64,000 nucleotides of DNA from Gymnogyps californianus. Taxonomy: Eukaryota > Chordata > Aves > Accipitriformes > Cathartidae. Of this stretch, positions 1 to 11,373 are shown one piece after another. The DNA lies in NCBI RefSeq assembly GCF_018139145.2, contig NC_059481.1, positions 1,724,368-1,788,367 on the forward strand. The letters run 5' to 3'. The notes beneath the pieces were generated by a model that ran no database searches, was not told the origin of the DNA, and worked only from the letters and a program-made list of their open reading frames with translations. The number at the start of each line of letters is the position of its first letter. Position 1 is the first letter of the stretch. Both the position numbers and the translations under genes were made by a program.

Positions 1-326
1 CCAGGAATGTATCGTTTCTTTGAGTTAGACTTTGAAACAGGTATTACTTTACAATTTAATTGGCTGCATACATCTCGAAAAGGATATAAACCAGTGGGTT
101 TTTCCACTATGGAGACATAAAGGCTTGTTTCACAGAAGAGGAGGCATAAACAAGCTGGTACAAGGAACCCTGTATGAACTGAGCTATACTGTATACTTCG
201 GGGGAAAAAAAAGTCAGGGTTTTTTTTTTTTTGGCCTTGTGGGTTTTGGCAGTGTCAAACAAAACAGTCAATGTTCTCCTAGAAAAACTAAAGAATTCTT
301 TTATACCTTGAAAACATATTTAAAGA

Positions 327-351
327 CCCCCCTCCCCGCCCCCCCTGCCCC
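327..351 (-). repeat. C-tract / minus-strand G-quadruplex motif
   Basis: Four C runs of 6, 4, 7 and 4 are separated by single bases or TG. On the minus strand this reads G4-CA-G7-C-G4-A-G6, a canonical quadruplex motif with loops of 2, 1 and 1. The plus strand has the matching i-motif pattern. If NEO1 is transcribed left to right here, the G-rich strand is the template strand. Confidence 0.75.
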
Positions 352-3300
352 AGTCTTTGTGCATTGCTGCAAATGTTGTTCAGTCTTACTTTTGCTGAAG
401 GTTCTTGCTTAGTATGGTCACTGATGTGTTTTGTGTGTTCTGGTGACAATTTCAGATCTGGGGCAGCATCCAGCTGCTTCAAAACCAAAGGCCACTGACA
501 ATTAGAGAAAAGAAAAAAGAAAAAATTCAAAATGTTTTGAGGGGTAAACCCTTTGTTTTGGAGGTTTTTTCTTTTCTCTCTTTTTTTTTTTTAATAACTG
601 AAAGTGATCTAATTAGTGTCTGTAGCTGGATCCAAAAGCCTTTTGCTGACCTATATTCAGACCCCTTTCATCAGCTCCTCTGTAGTTAAGATCTTTGTAG
701 TAGTTATTTAGCAGTAAGGAGCCAGACATTGCAAGGAGGGTGGATAAGCCTTTTAGTTCTTTGAATTTTGTTTTGGTAGTTGTTTGTTCATTCCTTGCTT
801 CAGTATTTGTGGCTTATCTTCAATTTTAATCTTACTTTACTGTTTTGACCTTCCTTCTTTGTAATCTGTGGCTTTTACTGTCTAAAAGGTCCTAAATATT
901 TGATCAAAATAAGACCTAATTCCCCTCCTGAAGAGAATAAATCACTTTAAAAGTGGCAGAAAGAAACCACGTGCAGGCAAAACGTAGTTTGAGGGGAAAG
1001 ATACAGCGTGCAAGCATACACAATCAATTACTGAAACTTGGCACTGATGTTCCCTCTGCTCCCTACTTAGCCACTTTCAGGCTTATGGTGCAACTTAGGT
1101 AGTTTCCATTAATCTGTTTAACATTGAGAGCTCTGGGCGCAGAACTTTTGCACGTGCATTCTCTTAAAATCTCATTTTCTCCTGGTTACCTCTGTCCTGA
1201 TTTCTCCAGTTTCTTGTTCAGATGTACTTGGTGTGTTTCATTCAGTTAGCCAGCTGCATCAAGACTCATTTCTTAATTATTTTGAGTCGAGAACAGGGTT
1301 ATAAGTTGGTGTCTCTCTACTGTTTTATAATTGCAAGTAGGATGTAGTAATAATGTGTATCCTTCCTAATGCTGTTTTAGCAGAGTCTTTCTGCTGTCCA
1401 CATGTACAACAAATTCTCTTTCATGAAAAGCTGAGGGTGAAACTGCCACATTTGTATTACTCAGACTTGGGACTAGAGGATAATCTTGTTACTGCTAACT
1501 AGTGAAGGTTGTTAAAGAGCTTTGAAGATGTCAAGTGCTGCAAAAGTGATAAGCAGTCTTCATCCTGAGGCAGAGTTAATCACTGAACATGCAAAGGCGA
1601 CGGCAGATACGGGTAACATCTATGGCAGAATAGTTTATAGTTATTTGCTGAAATACTTTTAGTTATGATGTTTTTCCCTTGTGGATTTAACTAGTAACCC
1701 TAGTAACAAGTTGGAAAAAAATATTAGAAATTATCACTGTTCTCACTTTTTACAAAATCTGAGATCTTATTTTCAAGACTCCTGTAGATTTTGTTTAATC
1801 CTATCTGAATATTTTCTGGCAAGGTTGTTAAAATACTATTTAAACACAGGGTATCATTTAAAGCTGATTTTTTTTTAAAAAAAAAAAAGCTAAATATTTG
1901 AAGTTTTGCCTACTTTAAAATCAACATTTATATTAAGGCATAACTAAATATTCTGGCAGTACAAGCCTGACATTTAAAATAAATTCATATGAGTAGGAGG
2001 GGGAAGTCACTAGATAAGCACTGGAAGTAGAGTTCAAGTCATCAGCTGGATTCTGACATATCAGGCTTTATGGTAGTGCAAGAAACAGTCACTTTGATGA
2101 AAGTTCAGTAGATATTTCACGCAACATTAAAGTATTAGTAAGGAACAGAAAAATCAGGGCAACTGTGTCTTCTGCTCCAGTCTGTAAATTAAGAAGTGCG
2201 TCTGAGAAGCAGAGATCATAGGACCTTGTGACCAAAGCCATGCAGCTCACCAACTGTAGAGACTTTTGTTCAACAGATAGATCTAAAATGTGCAGAACGC
2301 GGTAAACTTGTAAGTCAAGAGCGTTTAATGTCTATTTAAAAAAAAAAAGACAAACAAAACCACCAAACAACACCCAAACAACTTTTCCATGTGTTTACAG
2401 GATTCAAGTTAATTCTCTAGAAAAGCAGCTTGACACTGATATTAAGTAATTTTATGTAATAAATATTTCTTTCTAAGGTAATAACATATAAAAAGTAATA
2501 CAGGTGGGTTTTAAGCAGTATGATTGCCTGATGATATATATAAAATACCTTTCTTGGTCCAAAAATTAAGGTTTGATGTCATGATTACAGGGTGTCATCT
2601 TGAAAATTATCAGCCTGGCTTTAGGGGGGGAAGGTTTATAACAATAAAATCGTTATTTTTAGAACAATTGGGGGATGGGATGACACAATAAAACGCCATT
2701 TTCTCTTTCTTCAGAGTAATAGGATTAATAGATTGTGTATATCCCCTCCCCTTGGTCTGACTAAGCACTGAAAGGCCTCCACCCGACAAAATCCTGACTT
2801 AAAAGTTCGGTGAGCTAATTTTTTTCGTTTCAAGTACAGCACTTCTATGGAAAGTAAGTCTGATGGGATTTTAGTAAGTAACTAGTGTATTACATATTAA
2901 GATCAGTTGCAGGTAAAATTTTATTATGTAAAAATGGAACAAAAAGGATCTGTTGCACGTGCAGACACATTACTGTTTTGGAAGGAATTATTTGTTACCT
3001 TAGAGAGGAGGGAAAAATAGGGGTTTGGAGCATGAAGAAGCATCAGGTTAAATGTATCGTGAAAGAAATCCTTTTCTTCCCCCCACAATGTTTGTGGTGA
3101 TTTACTACATAATACTTTTCTTCTTTCAGACTTGTCCCCCAGCTTGCTTTTCCATTTCTGATCGGAGACCACGCTGCTTACAGATGAATTATAAAAAGCC
3201 CGAGACATTGGGCATTACCTGATCAGTTCATTCTTATTCTCCTTCTTTATAGTAACAGGTTTGGCCAAAAGAAAAACCTATTGTTAGTGAGCCAGAAACA

Positions 3301-4211
3301 AGTCTGTGTCTGCGTTTTAGGAATGTGCTTTTAATATTCTTGGACAACTTACCTCTCAACAAGAATTGTTGGTGTTGGAGCTGCAAAGACTGAATAAACT
3401 TCCTGAGAGGAAGCAATTGTAAAATATCCAGGAAGTTATTAGGAAATGCAAACTTCTGCTCCTGTCTGCTAACTATATGAAGTGCTCAGACTTTAATAGC
3501 ACCAACCTGCACACCATAGAGCTTGAAAAAAATGGACTTGTTCTTCAGTAATAGGAAACTTTTTGATAGACTAGATGTCAGAAGTGTGACACCAAGTACT
3601 GTTAAAGCTCGAGCTTTTAAAAAGGTCCTTAACCACCCTGAGAAAAATGGTTCATGGCAGTTCTTTGCAATGTGCAGTACTCTGCACTGCTGATAGAAAA
3701 GGATCTAATTTTTATTATTGTTGATCCAATTTTATTTTTGAATACCATCTTGTCAGCTTCACTGTACTTCTATCTGGGAAAAATAGGCAGAATAGAAAAA
3801 AAAGACAAAAAAAATGTAACAAGAGAGGCAGGCCTGAAAAGGGAGGCATAAGAGAAGATGAATTTCTGTATGTTACCATCTAGTTTGATAGGGTTCCCCC
3901 TGGTTTTCCTTATTTGAACTTTACCTTGTCTGAAAACAGCCTTACAGTTGCTGCCTGTATTGTGCTTTCTCTAGTAACACTTTTTATTAGTGGCAGAGTG
4001 ACATAATGTGGTTTTTGTTTGTTTTTTTTTTTTCCTCCCCCTGCCCTGGCTCTCGCCTACCAGCCAGACTTGGTTGGTCTGATGGAGGATGGGCGTCACT
4101 GTGTTGCTGCACTGCCGTTCCTGTGTGTTTTATCCTCACTAGATTATATTGATTTTAAAAGAAAGGAGTATCTTTTTCATGTGATTAAACACCTTTTATG
4201 TTTGTGTGGTG

Positions 4212-4233
4212 TTTTTTTTTTTTTTTTTTTTTT
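4212..4233 (+). repeat. Poly(T) run, 22 bp
   Basis: An uninterrupted run of 22 T follows tgtggtg. It is not next to any retroposon tail I can recognise; CR1 elements do not end in poly(A). Likely a simple slippage tract. Confidence 0.9.
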
Positions 4234-5884
4234 GTGGAGAACTGAAGTCTATGAGGATAAAGAAAACTTCAGATGATTGTGTTCTTTGGCTGCTATAACA
4301 GGAGTGATTTCTTTGTCTTATTAATGTAAATCAGAACTGTCACTATGTAAGTACATAGTCTCAGGTGGAATGATGATTGGTTAGCTAACTGCAAGTGTTA
4401 CAAAAGTATAAAATCAGTCTGTCCTCGTTCCCTATGATAATGTAGACGAGGAATAGCTTTTTTCGTGTTTGAACATGACCGTTTTGAAACTTCAGCGAGT
4501 TTGGGTTCAGATTTTTCCTAAATCTGATAACATATAAAAGTGTCTCTTAAATTTGAGAATGTTCTTGAGAAGAACTGAAAAATTTGAGAAATTTCTCTAG
4601 TTTTCAGGGTGTGAAGGAAAAATGTTAACATGTAGTGTATATTTTGTGGCAGTACTTTTACCATTCGGCACAGATGCTGTTAACTTGTTTTACTAAAAGA
4701 CTCCAGCAGAAGGTTATTGAGGGAGCTGAAACATATTTTCGAAGCTGCCAAGTGCCTTATTTGTCATGTTAATTTTGTAGTCTGCTTCAGGGTTGTTTGC
4801 TGCCGCACAGACCATGCTACTAGGAACCCTGTCCAGCTGCTTCATCTTCTCTTTCCTCTCCCTAAAGCTTAGCCTGACTCAATGAGACACCAGTATACAG
4901 AGAGCAAAATCTGTGGTGGGCCACATGAAGCAAGAGAGACCAACTATCTTTAAATGTGGTCAGGGTTAGTTTGCGGATTCTCCTCTTAGAAGTAATTCTG
5001 TAACTACTCTTTGAGAGAGGATACTGTGTCTCTGATGCACTCCTGCTGCGAGATCTGCGTTATCCCAGAGGAATGTTGCTGTAATGGTGCTTCACAAATT
5101 GAAATTCTGTCTTTGTAGCAAGGGCTTTATCCAGTAGTTGCTTTGAAAATCAGAACCAGTTCGTAGACTGATGCTGGAAGCTGGCCGAGCTGGTGAAAGG
5201 AGTTGCACTCAGTTACTGTTCCTTTGTCACCTTCTGCCTTGGGAGGGAGAGGACAGCTGTGTTTGGTGTTTATTCAAGATTTTCTTCAAGTTCAGTTGTA
5301 AATGCAGCGAGCTGTAGATGACACCTTAAACAGGAATGTGGGCGGGTGCTGCGGTTAAGTCCTTATCTGAAGGAAAGGGAAGAAGCTGTCCTAGCTAGTT
5401 GCAGACTGCAGATGTGCTATCCAACTCATCAGGAAAGTAGATGATATACTTCACATCAGCACTGTATCTCCATGTACTGTAAGCTCGTAATCGGGACTGC
5501 TGCTGAAAGAAGCAGTGCTGCTGTGTAACTACAAGTGTGTTTTCACAGTTTCAAAGAGTAGTATTCAGTGTTTCTATTGCTTTGTTTTGTTTCTATAACA
5601 AATCTGGGAGGAAGGAGGGAAATAATTAATAATTCTGCAAGCAATGTAATGAATAATTCTTTCAATATATTTGTAATAAGCACTGAAGTACTGTGCGAGT
5701 GTTTTGGTGTCTAAAAAGTTTGAGTTTGATGCGGCCTTTTTCCTCTTGAGAGCAGTAAATCTTCCTTGATTGGTTTTTTATTAATTTTGTGGGTCCTCTT
5801 TGAAATCATCTCTGTCAAATTTGCTTAAAATTTGCAAATATAGACTCGGGAGTTTCTGCAAGTAGGGACTGTGTGTGCCCATAC

Positions 5885-5900
5885 GTACATATATATGTAC
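5885..5900. repeat. Perfect 16-bp palindrome
   Basis: gtacatatatatgtac equals its own reverse complement, inside a short TA-rich patch. No function is implied; such TA palindromes arise easily in AT-rich DNA. Confidence 0.85.
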
Positions 5901-8784
5901 ATGTGCAAAATTAGCCTTGTTTACTTAAAAGCAGCTGGAAATGATGATATGAGTATGGCTGATTGGAGGACAGAAAGATTTTGGACTTGCTTGCTATTTC
6001 CATCTCTGACATGCAGATAGTTTTCACTGCTCAGCTAAATTATAGTTTGAGCATGGTTTTTTGGGTTCTTTTTTAGCTTTGGCCTCTCAGTGGGTTTAGA
6101 TGTTTTAGCAGTTTGTAGAACAAGTTAGCAAAACTCAATCTGTTTTTCTGTGCAGTTTCATAGTAGCTGGCCATGCTTGCTTGAACTGAACTAATTGGGG
6201 TGTGATTAAACTGATTTACTTCTGAAGAGAACAGAAGTCTAGAGTACATCATTAATGAACTCTAGAAGGTCATTTAACTTGTTTCTTTTCCTTCCTTCTG
6301 CACATCTTCCTGTTTAAACTGGAAACTTTGCAGGACTTGCAGTAAAATATGTTTGGGCAGCACCAAATGCAGTGATACTCAAACTTTTGAGACCTTCAGG
6401 CACAGTGCAATGTAAGTAGTACTTAAGCATGAATATGCAAGGTTCATCTCATCCCTCCCTGCCCCTCTCCTGAGTTTAGAAAGTAATTTGATAAAGGAAA
6501 AGAACTTTGAAAGCTATTTTATTCTAGAATTAATAATGTAAGAAGTGGTGCTAGAATTTGATCCAATATTTATAGATTTCTGCTGTGCAAGAGTTAGAAC
6601 AGCCTCATGAGGACAGTTTAAAATTCACATTTTTAATAATCTCTTAAAGCTGAAAGAATTGTGGAGTCCTCAAGAAGAGTTTTGAAAAGAATTCAATTAG
6701 GAAGAGTTCTGCATGTCCCTGTACCGTCCAGTTCTTCTTTCTGTTATCGCTGGAAATGCTTGTTGTCTTCTACTTCGGAGTTTTGCTGCTATTCCTGCAG
6801 TATAATCATCGGAGAAGGTAATTGTGGTGTTACAGAACAAGTGAGACTTTTAGCTGGGAACTCTTCGTACTTACCAAAACCCATCTGCCCTTTCTTTTAA
6901 TCCATATCATGTGTTGATGTCTCTTGCTTAGCCTTCTCCTTGATGGCAGTTACGGGTTTTATCCAGCTGCTGTGTTAGTTTCATTGATTACAAATGCTGG
7001 GCACTTCTGTCGTATTGCTGATGTGTTGATACCACTATAGTCTAAAAGTGAGAAAGTTCTGATGTATCTTATCTGTAATTGTTTCTTGAAATATTTCAGT
7101 TGTGTTTTTTATAGGAGCTGGTATGTGCTTGTTAACCCTCTTGAGGAGAACCTGCGTAGAAAGCCTGCAAATGTAATGATCAGTCCGTTTTCAGTTGAAG
7201 TATGGATTCATCTTTGCATGGATCTGTTTTTCGGTCAAGGATTGGCTACTGTGAGAATCCTCACCCAATCCCCAAACTGGTGCTTGGGAGATAACGATGT
7301 TCTCACGATTGTAATGTGCTAAGCATTTTCCACTCAGCTCCCTGAAACACTAGATTTTAGGGAAAGAAATTGTATGTTTGCTTATAAAATTATTACAAAG
7401 TATAGGCCACCTACATTCTGTGCAGGGCTGAAATTTCTTGTATTAATGAACGTAGGTCTGTGAAACCCGCTCAAAGAGGAGGAGGAGGAGGGGTGCTGGG
7501 GCAGAAGGCAGTAGAAGGTCTGCTGTTGGGACTTCAACTCTCCTAAGCTCTCCTGAGAGCCATAAGCAGGCGTGGGGACACGGGAGAGTGTTCTTACCAC
7601 GCTTCAATCCACAGTTTCCTTTGGATTACCCAGTATCTGGGGAGCTGCTATCTGCTTGAATTGAACTTGCAATGTGTTGAGCCTAGGCTTGTAGAACTGA
7701 TACCCATATCTACAGATTTGGAAAGGAAAAGGAAAATCCCATGTCCAGAAGAACCCATCATTTAGTAAGTTGAGAGAGGCTAGCTTGTGCTAGCCAAGAT
7801 GATCACTGAAACACTTGAGAAATTGCTGAATCACAGCAAAGACTCCCTAGGACATACTGATCTTGATGTCAGCCATGCTTCATGAAAACACTTCAATTCT
7901 CTTGACCCTGGCAGTGCAAACTGTTGGTCCAGGCTGGTTCTGGTGTCCTTACATGGCTTACATCTTGGCTGTATTACAGGCACAAGATATATTGGGTACT
8001 GTAACAACAGTGCTAACGCTAGTCAAGCTCTAAGGAAATGGGCAGCAAACTTTTTAAGGACTATTTTTGGTAATTTTTAAGTAGAGAATGCCTGAACATA
8101 AATAGACTTCGCCATCCAGTAATGAAAGGATTGGGGTTTAATTTGACTTAGTATGTTTTCTGGTTATGCTAAATTACTTTGATGTGGCCCTTGTGGTTAT
8201 GTATTGAGTTTTTTTGCAGTACTGGCTCCTCTAGCTTAAAGTCTGCATGGACCAATGTTGTAGCAGATTTTGTTGGTAAAACCTGTGTATTTGTAAGCAA
8301 ATGGACAAGAAAAAAGATTCTGATTTATTAAACTGCGTGTTAGTCTAGTAAATATTGACTAAATGTAGTTTAGGGCAAGGGTAAGTCTTTTGAATGAAAA
8401 GACAAATTTCAGCCTAAAGGGAAACTGTAAATGTAGGATCCTAGGTGTGTTTAAACAAAGTCTCCAGTGGTATACGGCTAGGACTACCTGCTACGCAAGA
8501 TTTATTATAAATTACCACTGTGCTTAAGGTTTGCCACGCTTTGAGTTCCCAACAGTGCTAGCCTCGGTGATTTTTATCATGAGGATGAGGTAAACTTTTG
8601 TAGGTTTCCAAAATTTTTACCCAAAATAGCTTCTAATGTCTGCCTGTTTCTGTATAAGAGTTTAGCCTGCTGTTTTTCTCCAAGCTTTATGCTGTTTCTC
8701 TGGAAGCCCCTCTTAATGTTTGTTGTAGTTTGTGTTTGAAAGTACTAGGGATTCTCATTAGGACCTTCTGGTTTTTTGGGTGTG

Positions 8785-8828
8785 TTTTTTTTTTTTTTTT
8801 TGTTTTGTTTTGTTTTTTTTTTTTTTTT
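8785..8828 (+). repeat. T-rich simple repeat, (TTTTG)n core
   Basis: Long T runs flank a short TTTTG/TTTGT repeat, about 44 bp in all. The reverse-strand frame across it encodes only lysine/asparagine-rich low complexity, so it is not coding. Confidence 0.9.
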
Positions 8829-11238
8829 AAATCTCCGTGTCGGAAAGGTCCAAGAGACTGCCTCTTCAAACAGTAGTATCTCATTGAATGTGTGTATTGG
8901 GGTCCTCAGGAAACCCTTTCCCCTTTAAAAGTGTGTTTTGTAAAACCTTGAGCAACCGTGGTAGCTTCCTCTGAGCTGTACCAACATCAGATGTATTCAG
9001 TTACTTTGAACTGTTTATTTACAGCGTAATTCAGTGACTAAAATGTCCAGAAGTAGTGCAGCTTTTTAAAAGGATCTGTCCTGCAATTCTCCTTGAAATA
9101 ATGGCTTTCCTTCAGGTCATATATGAATAGTACTTATTCATAGGTGCTATTTTTAATCACCCTTACTTTGAATGGAAGCGTAGACAGTTGCTTGAATGAA
9201 GAACATGAATTATTTGCCTTTAACTGTCTTTAACAATTCACCACCCTCCTTGCTGTCTGAGTTCAGTTCACCGGAGACTAATTGAGAAGAATTGGTTCAT
9301 CCTTTATTATTGCCAGGTGCATGATGTACAGAGAGGTCCAAGCTTGCACCTTGCTCTTGTAGGTACTGCTAAGGGGAAGAAAACCTTAGCTTAGAGTGGT
9401 GATGGAGTAGTCGCTGAGTGAAGGAATGGATAACGTGTCTGGAAGGACAGCTAGAGTTAAGTAATCTGTCACTTCACAGCTTTAGGGATTATAATATGAA
9501 TATGTTTAAACTGGTGTTTATTTAAATATGTGAGTTGAGTAATGAAGTTACTACTTTTGTTGCCCAGCCATGAGTACCAGAACTCTATCATTATCTAAAC
9601 TTGTTCCACTCTTCACAAAAAGGCCTTCTTTGTCTAGGAAAATAAAATCAAACACTCTGAACGCTTGTTTTGAAGAAGAAAAAAACTGGACTTTTATATA
9701 TCCCTTTGTGATGGCTGCATGGTTCATGGCTAACATGCAGCATTTCTTGTCTTTCCTGAAGTTGCTAGCATCTCTTCCAAAATCAATCTGTGGACATTGA
9801 CCAAATGCAACTGCTTGCCATAATACAAAAATTGAGGGCTATGTCAGTGTAAGAACTTCCTGGCCAAATGAAGTGTCAGATTTAAAAATTCATGAAAAGT
9901 ATGCAGATTCAGTGCTTTTCTCCAATTTCAGGATAGAAGTTTGTAGTGTTCAAATTCTACTGATAACCATTGACCTCAGAAGAAATCAGGTCATGTCCTT
10001 CAATAGCAGTGTCCTCATTAAGACTGCATGATGAACAAAACAGCTGAAATCCAGGATTATTCTGGGAGAGGTTTTTCATTTAAGCAAAATGTTCTTAAAA
10101 AGAAATTAATTTAGGCTACAACTGATTAGATTTCTGTATTTTATTTCATCATTTGATACTTAGAATTGTTAAAACAATTTTTTTAATGATCTACTAATTT
10201 GCAAACTGATTCTTTCACTTTCAAGCCATTTGCAGATTTAATAACTTCAGTACTTTAGTATTGCAGTTACAGCAATCAAAAAATACAGAGAGGGGACAGT
10301 GTGAGTATAAAAATGCTGTCTGTGGCTCCCCATATCTATCTCTAACGAGTCACAATTCAAACTTTAATGCAAGTTTTGTAATTCATAACTGTTGGTGGAA
10401 TGGATAATCTATCCATGGAGGATGACTGCTAAAGCTTATATATGGAGGGTCTGTTATTGCTTCATCTGTTGTTTTCGAGGATGACAGATCATAATACCTG
10501 AGCCGATGGAATAGCATTGTTGCTGTCTTTGTTCATTGCTTTTTATTTGTTGCATTAGGATTCTGAAATCTCCAAGACTTGAAAAGAACTTGCATGATAA
10601 AGATTTTGGATAAGTTTTTGAGGCCAGCTTAAAGATGATAATATTTGCTACGATTTCAATTTATTGAATTACTAAAATAAAAATGTTTATTTTGTAAAGC
10701 ATTTCTTTAAATGAAAGGGGGGGGAACCCCAACCCTGATGTTCAGAACTCTTACATCAAGGTCACAAAGAATCTTGTCCTTTTTTAGCAGTCTGTCCTGG
10801 TTTCGGCTGGGACAGAGTTAACTTTCTTTTTAGTGGCTGGTACAGTGCTGTGTTTTGGATTTAGTGTGAGAATAATGTTGATAACACTCTGATGTTTTAG
10901 TTGTTGCTAAGTAGCGCTTATCTTAAGCCAAGGACTTTTCAGTCTCCCGTGCTCTGCCAGCAAGCAGGTGTGCAAGAAGCTGGGAGGGAGCATAGCCGGG
11001 GCAGCTGACCTGAACTAGCCAAAGGGGTATTCCATACCATGGAACGTCATGCCCAGACATAAACAGGCCGGGAGGGGCGGATCGTGGCTCGGGAACTAAC
11101 TGGGCATCGGTCAGCGGGTGGTGAGCAATTGCATTGTGCATCACTGTTCCCCCCCCTTCCTTTTTTTGTTATATTCCTTTTCATTACTATTATTATATTT
11201 CATTATTACTATTGTTAGTATTATATTTTACTTTAGTT

Positions 11239-11244
11239 ATTAAA
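11239..11244 (+). promoter_or_regulatory. ATTAAA hexamer within the LTR
   Basis: This common polyadenylation-signal variant lies about two thirds into the LTR, the usual place for the R-region signal. It is sense to NEO1. Use is not shown. Confidence 0.45.
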
Positions 11245-11305
11245 CTGTTCTTATCTCAACCCATGAGTTTTACTTTTTTTTCCCTTTCCTCCTCCTCACC
11301 CCACT

Positions 11306-11327
11306 GGGAGGGGGAAGGGGGAAGGGG
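11306..11327 (+). promoter_or_regulatory. G-quadruplex motif in LTR 3' part
   Basis: Runs of 3, 5, 5 and 4 G are separated by A, AA and AA, giving a short-loop quadruplex motif on the plus strand about 40 bp before the LTR end. Confidence 0.7.
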
Positions 11328-11373
11328 CTGCATGGTGCTTAGTTGCTGACTGGGGTTAAACCACGACACAGTC

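Larger units (their letters stand above)
1..10787. other. AT-rich intronic stretch without genes
   Basis: There is no recognisable exon. Open frames such as 32-412 (126 codons) run through low-complexity Lys/Phe/Pro-coding tracts and have no domain. The frame at 7062-7322 follows an acceptor-like tttttatag at about 7114 but has no good donor and no recognised similarity. Notable content is the C-rich tract at 327-351, T runs at 581-592, 4212-4233 and 8785-8828, a T9A12 junction near 1868-1888, and a 16-bp palindrome at 5885-5900. Confidence 0.6.
10793..11368 (+). mobile_element. Solo LTR, ERVL-type endogenous retrovirus
   Basis: The 576-bp unit starts with tgtcctggtttcggctggg and ends with ggttaaaccacgaca, so it has TG...CA termini. 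Both sides carry the same 5-bp direct repeat cagtc (10788-10792 and 11369-11373), which is target-site duplication of the size typical of ERVL. I recognise this LTR family as a common bird repeat. Inside are a GC-rich first half, a pyrimidine and ATT-rich tract, an ATTAAA polyadenylation-type hexamer at 11239-11244 and a G-rich stretch near the end. No gag, pol or env sequence is next to it, so the provirus was lost by LTR-LTR recombination. The orientation matches NEO1 transcription, so its polyadenylation signal could in principle act on the pre-mRNA. Confidence 0.93.

Noticed and set aside
7062..7322. 86-codon frame after an acceptor-like tttttatag
   Set aside because: No matching donor apart from a weak gtgaga, and no recognised protein similarity.
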